From Acidobacteriota bacterium (GTDB lineage: Bacteria > Acidobacteriota > Terriglobia > Acidiferrales > UBA7541), in NCBI GenBank assembly GCA_003133505.1, contig PKXT01000097.1, positions 1,981 to 9,851 of the forward strand: DNA of 7,871 bases, written 5' to 3'. Positions 1 to 5,825 of this stretch are shown one piece after another (positions within the stretch are counted from its first letter, which is position 1; every line of letters begins with the position of its first letter). The notes below the pieces were generated by a model, which was given only the letters and a program-made list of their open reading frames with translations, had not been told where the DNA came from and did not search any database. Both the position numbers and the translations under genes were made by a program.

Positions 1-2
1 AG

Positions 3-1049
3 AATTCGACCTTCCTCGAGGTGGCGTACCTGCTCCTCCACGGCGAGCTCCCGAACGAGAGCGAGTTCGAGGCGTGGCAGCTCGACATCACGTACCACAC
101 GTTCATCCACGAGAACGTACGAAAGCGCTTCTTGGAGGGCTTCCACTACGACGCCCATCCGATGGGCATGATGATTTCGGCCGTGGCTGCACTTTCCACT
201 TTCTATCCGGATGCCAAACAAATCTTCGATGCCGAATCGCGGCGCAAACAGATTTACCGGCTCATCGGCAAGATGCCCACCATTGCCGCCTTCGCCTATC
301 GTCATAGCCTGGGGATGCCCTATGTTTATCCCGATAATGATCTTAGTTATCCGGGCAATTTTCTTAACATGCTTTTCCGAATGACCGAACTGAAATATCG
401 TCCTCCCGCCGCCTTGGAGCGCGCTCTGGACGTCTTGTTCATTCTGCATGCCGATCACGAGCAGAACTGCTCCACCAGTGCTATGCGGGGAGTGGCCAGT
501 TCTCACGTGGACCCCTATTGCGCCACTGCCGCCGCCACAGCCGCTTTATATGGCCCTTTACACGGGGGCGCAAATGAGGAAGTTTTACGGATGCTTGCGG
601 ATATTGGCAGCGCGGCGCGGGTTCCCGAATACATCAAGCGGGTCAAGGGCGGCGAAAAAAAATTGATGGGATTTGGGCATCGCGTGTACAAGAACTACGA
701 TCCGCGCGCCCGTATTGTCAAAAGAATCGCCTATGAAGTGTTTGACGTGATGGGCCGCAACGAATTGATTGATATTGCTTTGGAAGTGGAGCGCATCGCT
801 CTGGAAGACGAGTATTTCGTAACCCGCAAGCTTTATCCCAATGTGGATTTCTATACCGGACTCATTTACCAGACCATGGGCTTTCCGGTAACCATGTTTC
901 CCGTACTCTTCGCGATTGCTCGCACCAGCGGATGGATTGCCCAGTGGCAGGAAATGCTGCTTGATAGCGAGCAGAAAATCGCGCGCCCCCGGCAGGTGTA
1001 TCGCGGGGCCGGCCTTCGCGGCTACGTGCCCATGGACGACCGAAAATAG
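3..1049 (+). CDS. gltA: Citrate synthase (type II family), 5'-truncated by window edge
   Basis: Condenses oxaloacetate and acetyl-CoA to citrate in the TCA cycle, in the cytoplasm. The frame is open from base 3 (reading N-S-T-F-L-E-V-A-Y-L-L-L), so the GTG at 21 is an internal valine codon and not the start; by family length about 85 N-terminal residues lie outside the window. Counting from base 21, the three catalytic residues are visible: His181 in GPLHGGA, His220 in GFGHRVYKNYDPRA and Asp276 in NVDFYTG. The family signature ADHEQNCSTSAMRG (about 144-157) and the C-terminal RPRQVYRGAGLRGYVP are also intact. It ends with TAG at 1047-1049 and converges on the GGDEF gene with a 53-base gap in which I see no convincing hairpin terminator. 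Codon third positions are about 91% G/C up to about base 173 and about 58% over the next 57 codons, an abrupt change. The identification is very secure; a 2-methylcitrate synthase paralogue is the only realistic alternative. Confidence 0.96.
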   Translation, partial: NSTFLEVAYLLLHGELPNESEFEAWQLDITYHTFIHENVRKRFLEGFHYDAHPMGMMISAVAALSTFYPDAKQIFDAESRRKQIYRLIGKMPTIAAFAYRHSLGMPYVYPDNDLSYPGNFLNMLFRMTELKYRPPAALERALDVLFILHADHEQNCSTSAMRGVASSHVDPYCATAAATAALYGPLHGGANEEVLRMLADIGSAARVPEYIKRVKGGEKKLMGFGHRVYKNYDPRARIVKRIAYEVFDVMGRNELIDIALEVERIALEDEYFVTRKLYPNVDFYTGLIYQTMGFPVTMFPVLFAIARTSGWIAQWQEMLLDSEQKIARPRQVYRGAGLRGYVPMDDRK

Positions 1050-1102
1050 CGAACCTTTCCCTGGCCCTAAGCGCGGTACAAATCCCTGTTTTGCTCAGTT
1101 TA

Positions 1103-1951
1103 TTACTCCGCAGGCGGCTGGTTCTTTTCGCGGCGCTTCTGAGCGTATAGGGCGCGGTCAGCCCGCTCCAGTATTTGCCCGGAACTTTCTCCTTTGACGC
1201 AACCGGCCGAGCCCGCCGCGAAGGTGACTTCAATTACAGTTTGTCCCACGTGCACGGCACTTTTTCCCAAGCGCCGCACGAGGTATTGGGCTTCTTCGGG
1301 CAGCGCACCGGGCAATAGGACAAGAAACTCATCGCCGCCCATACGTATGGCAGTATCCGAACCGCGAATGATGGTTTTGAGGCGGCTGGCAAATTCACGC
1401 AACACAACGTCGCCAATGGCGTGCCCATAACGGTCATTGATCTGTTTAAACCCGTTCAGATCCAGCATCAGCACAGCAAGCGGCAGGTTATAGCGTTGGG
1501 AGCGAGCCATTTCACCGGCCAAGAGCTGTTCGGCATTACGCCGGTTATGCAGTCCTGTGAGTGGATCCACTGTCGCCAGCATACGAAATTCCTCGGCTTG
1601 CGACTTGGCGCGGGCCAGCATTTCAAGGTGCTTCACCATCCGGGCTCGCATCTTCTTGAGAGAAACCTGCTGGTAAATAGCGTAGATGATAAATAGGAGA
1701 ATAAGGCTGGCGAGTCCGCGGACCGCGTTGATTAGATTGAGGCCCGCAAAGCGTTGTCCGGCCTCTGACATTGACGGCACGGTGATCGCAAAGGAACCGA
1801 TTGCGGCTGTAAGCAAAACAATGACTATCACCGCGACCCACCACGCATCTCCGTGGCGGTGCTCCAATTCCCAGAGGGCTGCCTGCACCTCATCCAAGGT
1901 CGCGGAGTCCTCAAGTAGTGGGGCAGATTGTAGCGGTGGAATGTCGCTCAT
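1103..1951 (-). CDS. Membrane-anchored GGDEF diguanylate cyclase
   Basis: Predicted to make the second messenger cyclic di-GMP from two GTP, at the inner face of the cytoplasmic membrane. The 282-residue protein has a short N-terminal cytoplasmic stretch (1-36), one hydrophobic segment at about 37-56, a second at about 77-95, a basic helical linker (about 98-125), and a GGDEF domain from about 126 to 272. The domain opens with DPLTGLHNRRN (129-139), has the metal-binding Asp164 in LDLNGFKQIND, and has an intact active-site GGDEF at 205-209. The RGSD at 196-199, five residues before GGDEF, is a good product-inhibition I-site. Only about 20 residues separate the two membrane segments, so no recognised periplasmic sensor domain fits, and there is no EAL or HD-GYP partner domain. 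The start is ATG at 1949-1951 without a clear Shine-Dalgarno. It is monocistronic, convergent with gltA and divergent from the TPR gene. Confidence 0.93.
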   Translation of the reverse strand: MSDIPPLQSAPLLEDSATLDEVQAALWELEHRHGDAWWVAVIVIVLLTAAIGSFAITVPSMSEAGQRFAGLNLINAVRGLASLILLFIIYAIYQQVSLKKMRARMVKHLEMLARAKSQAEEFRMLATVDPLTGLHNRRNAEQLLAGEMARSQRYNLPLAVLMLDLNGFKQINDRYGHAIGDVVLREFASRLKTIIRGSDTAIRMGGDEFLVLLPGALPEEAQYLVRRLGKSAVHVGQTVIEVTFAAGSAGCVKGESSGQILERADRALYAQKRREKNQPPAE

Positions 1952-2072
1952 TAGGTATCAAAACGCTCTGGCCAGCCAGCGCCGCTGATTCGCCATAATG
2001 CAGCCCCTAGCGGATAAATGCCAGCCTGAATCACCAATGGTGGCCCCCGGAATGAACTCTCTCCTTCCTTTA

Positions 2073-2101
2073 TCGTCACACAGGCAGTGCAATACTATAA
2101 T
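2073..2101 (+). promoter_or_regulatory. Candidate sigma-70 promoter with perfect -10
   Basis: A consensus -10 TATAAT lies at 2096-2101, with TCGTCA (4 of 6 matches to TTGACA) at 2073-2078 and an ideal 17-base spacer. Transcription would start near 2108 and leave a leader of about 145 bases before the TPR gene. This is pattern matching only; it competes with the closer candidate at 2211-2239. Confidence 0.35.
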
Positions 2102-2210
2102 TTAACCTGAGTGTCCCTGCGAAGCTCTTATAAGCGGCGATACCGGCGCTACGAATCAACCGCTTTGGTTCCGGGCCCGCCCGCAATGGAAATTTTGTAG
2201 AACAACCAGT

Positions 2211-2239
2211 TTGACGCTTCAGAAAAACTCTGTTACGTT
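2211..2239 (+). promoter_or_regulatory. Candidate promoter with extended -10, next to TPR start
   Basis: TTGACG at 2211-2216 (5 of 6) is followed after exactly 17 bases by TACGTT at 2234-2239, preceded by TGT, which gives an extended -10 (TGnTACGTT). The -10 hexamer itself matches only 3 of 6. A start around 2246 would leave only about six bases before the ATG at 2252, so the transcript would be almost leaderless and would lose most of the weak GGTGGA (2243-2248) ribosome site. Confidence 0.35.
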
Positions 2240-2251
2240 GCGGGTGGACAT

Positions 2252-2878
2252 ATGTCAGCAAGGTCAAGAAAACCGAAATTGCGGCCCTCTCGAAAGGTCG
2301 GCCATCTTTCTCGTAAGCCAAAGAAAAACAAGAGCTTATTGGTAAAACAAACAATCTCCAAGACCCGCGATACGATTGATCCAGCGACTCAACAGCAATT
2401 GAAAATATATGAAGAGGCCTTGGTGCTTTTTCAGGCACAAAAGTTTCCTCGGGCCCGTCCACTGTTGATAAAAGTGAAGGCCGGCCCCAGTTTGCAGCTC
2501 GCTGATCGCGCCCGCGTCCATCTGAGTATTTGCGACCAGAGAATCGAACGGGACACTGTCCAGGGAGCGAAATCCTTCGAGGAGCATTACACCCACGGCG
2601 TCGCGCTGATGAATCTGGGCCGGTGGGATGAAGCGCGCGACCACCTAGAGCGCGCCCGAAAGACAGCGCCCCAAGCTGATTATATTGTTTATGCCATGGC
2701 CGCTCTCGACTGCCTGTGCGGCGAATCGGAAACAGCAATGAAAAACCTGGCCCTGGCCATCCGCATGCGGGCGGAAAATCGCTATCTGGCCCGCAGCGAT
2801 ACGGACTTCCGATTCCTGGAAGAAGATCCGCGCTTTACGGAATTGCTCTATCCCGAGCGTGAAAGCCTTTCCTCCTGA
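2252..2878 (+). CDS. TPR protein with basic N-terminal tail
   Basis: Function unknown; TPR arrays normally bind protein partners. The 208-residue protein has no signal peptide or membrane segment, so it is probably cytoplasmic. Residues 1-40 are rich in Lys and Arg and look disordered. Helical repeats follow: one TPR-like unit at about 48-75 (EEALVLFQAQKFPRARPLL), a clear one at about 111-140 (THGVALMNLGRWDEARDHLERA), and a C-terminal segment at about 143-199 of the type found at the end of such groups (ENRYLARSDTDFRFLEEDPRF). The start is ATG 2252, preceded at short distance by a weak GGTGGA. Its stop overlaps the likely GTG start of yvcK by 20 bases, so the two are probably cotranscribed and translationally coupled. 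The basic tail could bind nucleic acid or acidic membrane lipids, which is a guess. The TPR assignment is fairly secure; the role is not. Confidence 0.85.
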   Translation: MSARSRKPKLRPSRKVGHLSRKPKKNKSLLVKQTISKTRDTIDPATQQQLKIYEEALVLFQAQKFPRARPLLIKVKAGPSLQLADRARVHLSICDQRIERDTVQGAKSFEEHYTHGVALMNLGRWDEARDHLERARKTAPQADYIVYAMAALDCLCGESETAMKNLALAIRMRAENRYLARSDTDFRFLEEDPRFTELLYPERESLSS

Positions 2879-4013
2879 GCCTGTTTCCGTGGACCCGTCT
2901 CCGGAGCCCCGTGCCCGTTCGATTCGCGTTCTGGCCATTGGCGGCGGGACCGGTTTATCCATGCTGCTGCGGGGCCTGAAGCACTACGTGGCGCGGCGCC
3001 GCCAGCCAAATCAGCATCGCCTTCCCATTGCGGACTTATCAGCGATGGTCACGGTCACTGACGATGGCGGCAGCTCGGGCCGCCTGCGCCGGGAGTATCG
3101 CGTCCTTCCGCCTGGCGACATACGCAATTGCCTCGTTGCGCTCTCTCAGGACGAAGCTCTCCTTAGCCGCCTCTTTCAGTACCGCTTTCCCGCCGGACAC
3201 CGTTCGCTCGGGGGCCACAGCTTCGGCAATTTATTTCTTACCGCTCTCACCAACGTCACCGGCGATTTTTCCGAGGCCGTGCGCCTTTCCGGTCAGGTTC
3301 TGGCCATTCGCGGACACATCTATCCTTCCACGCCGCAGAACGTAACATTGGAGGCGGAATTGGAATCGGGACGCCACATATCCGGTGAAACTCGAATCTC
3401 CGCATCCCGAGGGCGGATTCGCCGTGTGTTTCTCATTCCCCGTCGCGCGAAGCCGGTGCCGGAGGTTCTGGAGGCTATTCGCAAAGCCGATTTAATTCTG
3501 ATCGGTCCGGGCTCGCTTTATACCAGCATTATTCCCAACCTTCTGGTGGACGGCGTGGCCGCCGCGATTTGCCGCTCCAAAGCCACGCGCATCTACATTG
3601 CCAACCTGATGACCCAGCCGGGCGAGACCCAGGGATATTCGGTCGCGGATCACATACGGGCAATTTATCAGCACACCAACCTGGACCTCCTCGACTGGGC
3701 CATTGTCAATCGCGCGGTAGTTTCGCCGGGCTCGCTGCGGCGCTATCGGCGCTGGGGTGCCGAACCTGTGGCGCCATCCGTCGTTGAACTTGAACGGCTG
3801 GGTTTGCGCGTTCTGGCTGGCAATTTTCTGTTGCAGGACCACATCGTTCGACATGATACCGCGCGCCTTGCCCGCGCCATCCTCCGCCACTTCGCCGTCC
3901 CGGTGGCCGACGTCGAGGAAGCGCCAATTCGCCCTAGGAGGGTAAATGAAAGCACGTCTGACCGTGGGCCTATTTCTGTTGTGCGCGGGACTGGCGTTGC
4001 CAGCGGGAAATAG
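2859..4013 (+). CDS. yvcK: YvcK/CofD-like protein (gluconeogenesis factor family)
   Basis: Member of the YvcK (UPF0052) branch of the CofD fold. In Bacillus and Listeria, YvcK proteins bind UDP-sugars and affect gluconeogenic growth, cell shape and wall synthesis; the role here is inferred from family. Visible motifs are the N-terminal nucleotide loop GGGTGL (28-33), TDDGGSSGRLRREY (67-80), PPGDIRN (84-90), GGHSFGNLFL (118-127), GPGSLYTSIIPNLL (216-229) and MTQPGET (251-257). The family core ends near residue 345 (ARAILRHF); about 40 extra residues follow, without recognisable motifs. The start is taken as GTG 2859, overlapping the TPR gene by 20 bases. The in-frame GTG at 2889 would remove the overlap, and neither has a good Shine-Dalgarno. 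The 3' end overlaps the next gene by 68 bases in another frame. A true CofD (2-phospho-lactate transferase) is less likely because the YvcK signatures fit along the whole core. Confidence 0.93.
   Translation: MKAFPPEPVSVDPSPEPRARSIRVLAIGGGTGLSMLLRGLKHYVARRRQPNQHRLPIADLSAMVTVTDDGGSSGRLRREYRVLPPGDIRNCLVALSQDEALLSRLFQYRFPAGHRSLGGHSFGNLFLTALTNVTGDFSEAVRLSGQVLAIRGHIYPSTPQNVTLEAELESGRHISGETRISASRGRIRRVFLIPRRAKPVPEVLEAIRKADLILIGPGSLYTSIIPNLLVDGVAAAICRSKATRIYIANLMTQPGETQGYSVADHIRAIYQHTNLDLLDWAIVNRAVVSPGSLRRYRRWGAEPVAPSVVELERLGLRVLAGNFLLQDHIVRHDTARLARAILRHFAVPVADVEEAPIRPRRVNESTSDRGPISVVRGTGVASGK
3936..3942 (+). promoter_or_regulatory. Strong ribosome binding site inside the yvcK tail
   Basis: AGGAGGG at 3936-3942 is a near-perfect Shine-Dalgarno three to four bases before ATG 3946. 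It is the best ribosome site in the window and fixes the start of the SnoaL-like gene, even though it lies within the yvcK reading frame. Confidence 0.8.
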
Positions 4014-4494
4014 CGCGATGGCTGCACATGGCCAGAGCAGTGTGGCCCACGATGCCAGCCGGGCGGATGCTGAGGCCATTCACCAAACCATTGCGAATTT
4101 CACATCTGCGTGGAACAAGCATGATGCCCACGCTTTCGCAATGACCTTCACGGAGGATGCCGACTTCACCAACGTTGCCGGAGTTCACGCGCGAGGGCGC
4201 GCAAATGTGGAAAGCTTTCATGCATCCAGATTCTCTACTAATTTCAAAGATAGCCATCAAACCGCAGCGATTCGCAGCGTCCGTATGCTGACCCCACTCC
4301 TTGCAGCGGTGGATGTGGAATGGGAGATGACCGGGGCTAAGGCCCCAGACGGAGCTTCCATGCCGTACCGGAAAGGCCTGCTCGACTGGGTGATGGCCAA
4401 GCAAAAAGATGGACGCTGGCTGGTTGAAGTGATGCACAACACCGATCTAACTTCTGCTCCGGCACACGTAGCAGACACGCCGTTAGAGAAGTAG
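3946..4494 (+). CDS. Exported SnoaL-like / SgcJ-EcaC family protein
   Basis: A 182-residue protein with an N-terminal signal peptide (MKAR, hydrophobic core about 5-20, likely cleavage after SAMA at about residue 26), so it is predicted to be exported. Residues about 40-168 match the NTF2-like fold of SnoaL/DUF4440 proteins of the SgcJ/EcaC type. The visible features are an N-terminal helix (EAIHQTIANFTSAWNKHDAH), then FTEDADFTNVAGVHARGRANV and a C-terminal strand set ending DGRWLVEVMHNTD. Members bind small ligands or act as cyclases or isomerases; nothing here specifies a substrate. It is preceded by an excellent Shine-Dalgarno and begins 68 bases before the yvcK stop, in a different frame. 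Its hydrophobic signal sequence makes the start convincing. It may be cotranscribed with yvcK but probably initiates independently. The gene ends at TAG 4492-4494 and faces the tam relic. Confidence 0.85.
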   Translation: MKARLTVGLFLLCAGLALPAGNSAMAAHGQSSVAHDASRADAEAIHQTIANFTSAWNKHDAHAFAMTFTEDADFTNVAGVHARGRANVESFHASRFSTNFKDSHQTAAIRSVRMLTPLLAAVDVEWEMTGAKAPDGASMPYRKGLLDWVMAKQKDGRWLVEVMHNTDLTSAPAHVADTPLEK

Positions 4495-4555
4495 CCATCG
4501 CGCAAAGAAGAAAAAATAGCGAGCGCGCCGGTGAAATGCCTCATCGAAAATTCAC

Positions 4556-4963
4556 TCAATAAGCAATCAAGAAGATGCGCAGGAAAGAGCAAGACGCGGG
4601 CATCGGCTCGGCGCGGGTAATTCGGGCGGATCGCTTCCAGGTATTCGGTTAGGAATTCTTGCCGGGCGGCTTCATCTGATAGCGCATCAAGGTAAGGACG
4701 CAATCCGGTTCCTCGATACCAATCCACAACCGCTTCCGGACCAGACAGGACGTGGAAGTATTCCGTTTGCTACATGTCAACTTTTGAGGCCATCGGCGAG
4801 AGCAAACATAATAGAATTCTCCATCATGGCTGGGCCATTCGTGAACCTGGCCTGGCGGGAACATGACCCTCCACGCGGGCGACGCTGCAATCACGCGCAT
4901 TAAACGATGTGCCGCGCAGTCATTGTTTGCCGGCATCTGAACCGCTAGCGCGCCGCCGGGGAT
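4556..4963 (-). pseudogene. tam: Decayed tam (trans-aconitate 2-methyltransferase) relic
   Basis: The intact family is a SAM-dependent methyltransferase that methylates trans-aconitate. Only the C-terminal half survives and it is split between frames. From about 4963 downward one frame reads PGGALAVQMPANN and AAHRLMRVIAASPAW, then EWPSHDGEFYY (to 4808). One base is missing at 4806-4807, where a GAT codon is expected. The next frame reads LLSPMASKVDM, then TAG at 4770-4772 in place of the expected TGG, then QTEYFHVLSGPEAVVDWYRG and RPYLDALSDEAARQEFL up to RADARVLLFP at 4581. A second one-base shift at 4580 restores RIFLIAY followed by TGA at 4556-4558, the natural family end. The SAM-binding N-terminal half is absent, and the upstream edge overlaps the last codons of rlmB. 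The match rests on my recall of Tam sequences, not an alignment, but the motif order through three frame segments is hard to explain otherwise. Confidence 0.82.
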
Positions 4964-5814
4964 CGACCCTCTGTAACACCCGCGCGCGAACTAGCATCGG
5001 ACCGCCGTTGCCGAACACATTCGAAGAGGATAATGCCCGCGGCGACGGACACATTCAGCGAGCGGACTGGTCCTCGAGTAGGAATGGAAACGAGAAAATC
5101 GCAACGCTTGCGGGTGAGTTCATGCAATCCGGCGCCTTCATTGCCAAGAACGAGAGCGACGCGGCCGGCAAGATCCACCTGAGAGTAGTCGCGGCCCGCG
5201 CGTTCATCCAAACCCACGAGCCAATAGCCGGCCTCTTTCAACTCCTCCATTGCGCGCACCAGGTTTTTTACTCGGGCTACAGGCAGATGTTGGAGTGCGC
5301 CGGCGGACGCGCGCGCGACGGCCTCGGTCAATCCAGCGGCGCGACGTTCGGGAATGATTACCCCGACGACTTCGGCGGCCAGCGCGGTGCGAATAATGGC
5401 GCCAAGATTGTGAGGATCTTCGATACCGTCGAGCAACACTAAAACGCTGCTGGTTCCGGGCTGCTCGCCGGATGACTGGGAATTGGCAATTAGGTCGTCG
5501 AGTCCAACCACGGGCTTTGCTCCGCCGAGAGCGATGACGCCCTGATGATCGTGGGTGCCGGCGGTACGGTCGAGCACGACGCGATCTTCAAAGCGCACTG
5601 GCACTCCGTGGGAACGCGCGAGACGAGCGACATCCTCCAGGCGGTTGCCGTGGCGGCCTCGCGCAATCAGCACGCGATCAATAGCGCGGCCGGCGCGCAA
5701 CGCTTCCTCGACCACATGAACGCCAATCAGGCGGTCGGTTGTCAACTGGTTCGGACCGACAGTGGCATTTCGATCACGGTCATGCCTGAAGTCGGTTTTA
5801 AAATTCCGAGGCAT
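4945..5814 (-). CDS. rlmB: 23S rRNA 2'-O-ribose methyltransferase RlmB (TrmH/SpoU family)
   Basis: Predicted to methylate the 2'-O of a conserved guanosine (G2251 in E. coli) in the 23S rRNA P-loop, using SAM. An N-terminal L30e-like RNA-binding domain spans about 28-105 (GVHVVEEALRAG...). The trefoil-knot SPOUT domain follows, with motif 1 LDGIEDPHNLGAIIRTA (128-144), motif 2 LVLGNEGAGL (221-230) and motif 3 IPTRGPVRSLNVSVAAG (244-260). After VRQR (267-270), where the family normally stops, there are 19 further residues; the last few codons lie over the tam relic in another frame. Start ATG 5814 has a good GAGGA ribosome site and follows the previous gene after nine bases, so it is the fourth gene of the ispD operon. 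TrmH-family members methylating other rRNA or tRNA sites cannot be excluded, but the domain layout and locus favour RlmB. Confidence 0.92.
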   Translation of the reverse strand: MPRNFKTDFRHDRDRNATVGPNQLTTDRLIGVHVVEEALRAGRAIDRVLIARGRHGNRLEDVARLARSHGVPVRFEDRVVLDRTAGTHDHQGVIALGGAKPVVGLDDLIANSQSSGEQPGTSSVLVLLDGIEDPHNLGAIIRTALAAEVVGVIIPERRAAGLTEAVARASAGALQHLPVARVKNLVRAMEELKEAGYWLVGLDERAGRDYSQVDLAGRVALVLGNEGAGLHELTRKRCDFLVSIPTRGPVRSLNVSVAAGIILFECVRQRRSDASSRAGVTEGRSPAAR

Positions 5815-5820
5815 ATTAAG

Positions 5821-5825
5821 TCCTC
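5821..5825 (-). promoter_or_regulatory. Ribosome binding site of rlmB
   Basis: On the minus strand GAGGA lies six bases before the rlmB ATG (5812-5814) and overlaps the TGA stop of the preceding gene (5824-5826). This supports the chosen start and translational coupling of the two genes. Confidence 0.7.

Larger units (their letters stand above)
1952..2251. other. Divergent intergenic region (about 300 bases)
   Basis: This gap separates the start of the minus-strand GGDEF gene from the start of the plus-strand TPR gene, so it must hold the promoters of both. Two plus-strand promoter-like arrangements are visible (annotated separately). I did not find a convincing promoter for the GGDEF gene. 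Reading frames crossing the region have no recognisable product and no codon bias like their neighbours. A six-base inverted repeat (AAGCGG at 2132-2137 with CCGCTT at 2160-2165) has a 22-base loop and no U-tract, so I do not call it a terminator or riboswitch. Confidence 0.6.

Noticed and set aside
1050..1102. Possible bidirectional terminator between gltA and the GGDEF gene
   Set aside because: No GC-rich stem followed by a T-run could be found on either strand.
862..1233. Minus-strand open frame across the gltA end and the GGDEF gene end
   Set aside because: It is a shadow frame overlapping two secure genes, with arginine/serine-rich out-of-frame composition and no motif.
2132..2165. Inverted repeat AAGCGG...CCGCTT with a 22-base loop, considered as a terminator, riboswitch or tRNA-like element
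   Set aside because: The stem is only six pairs, the loop is long, there is no U-tract, and no tRNA arms or riboswitch core could be assembled.
2076..2738. Minus-strand 220-codon open frame opposite the TPR gene
   Set aside because: It is antisense to a well-supported TPR gene, has no recognisable motif, and extends into the promoter region.
4257..4727. Minus-strand open frame of about 156 codons across the SnoaL-like gene end
   Set aside because: Only its first part (4581-4727) is tam sequence; the rest is read-through antisense to the SnoaL-like gene after the 4580 frameshift. It is treated as part of the relic, not a gene.
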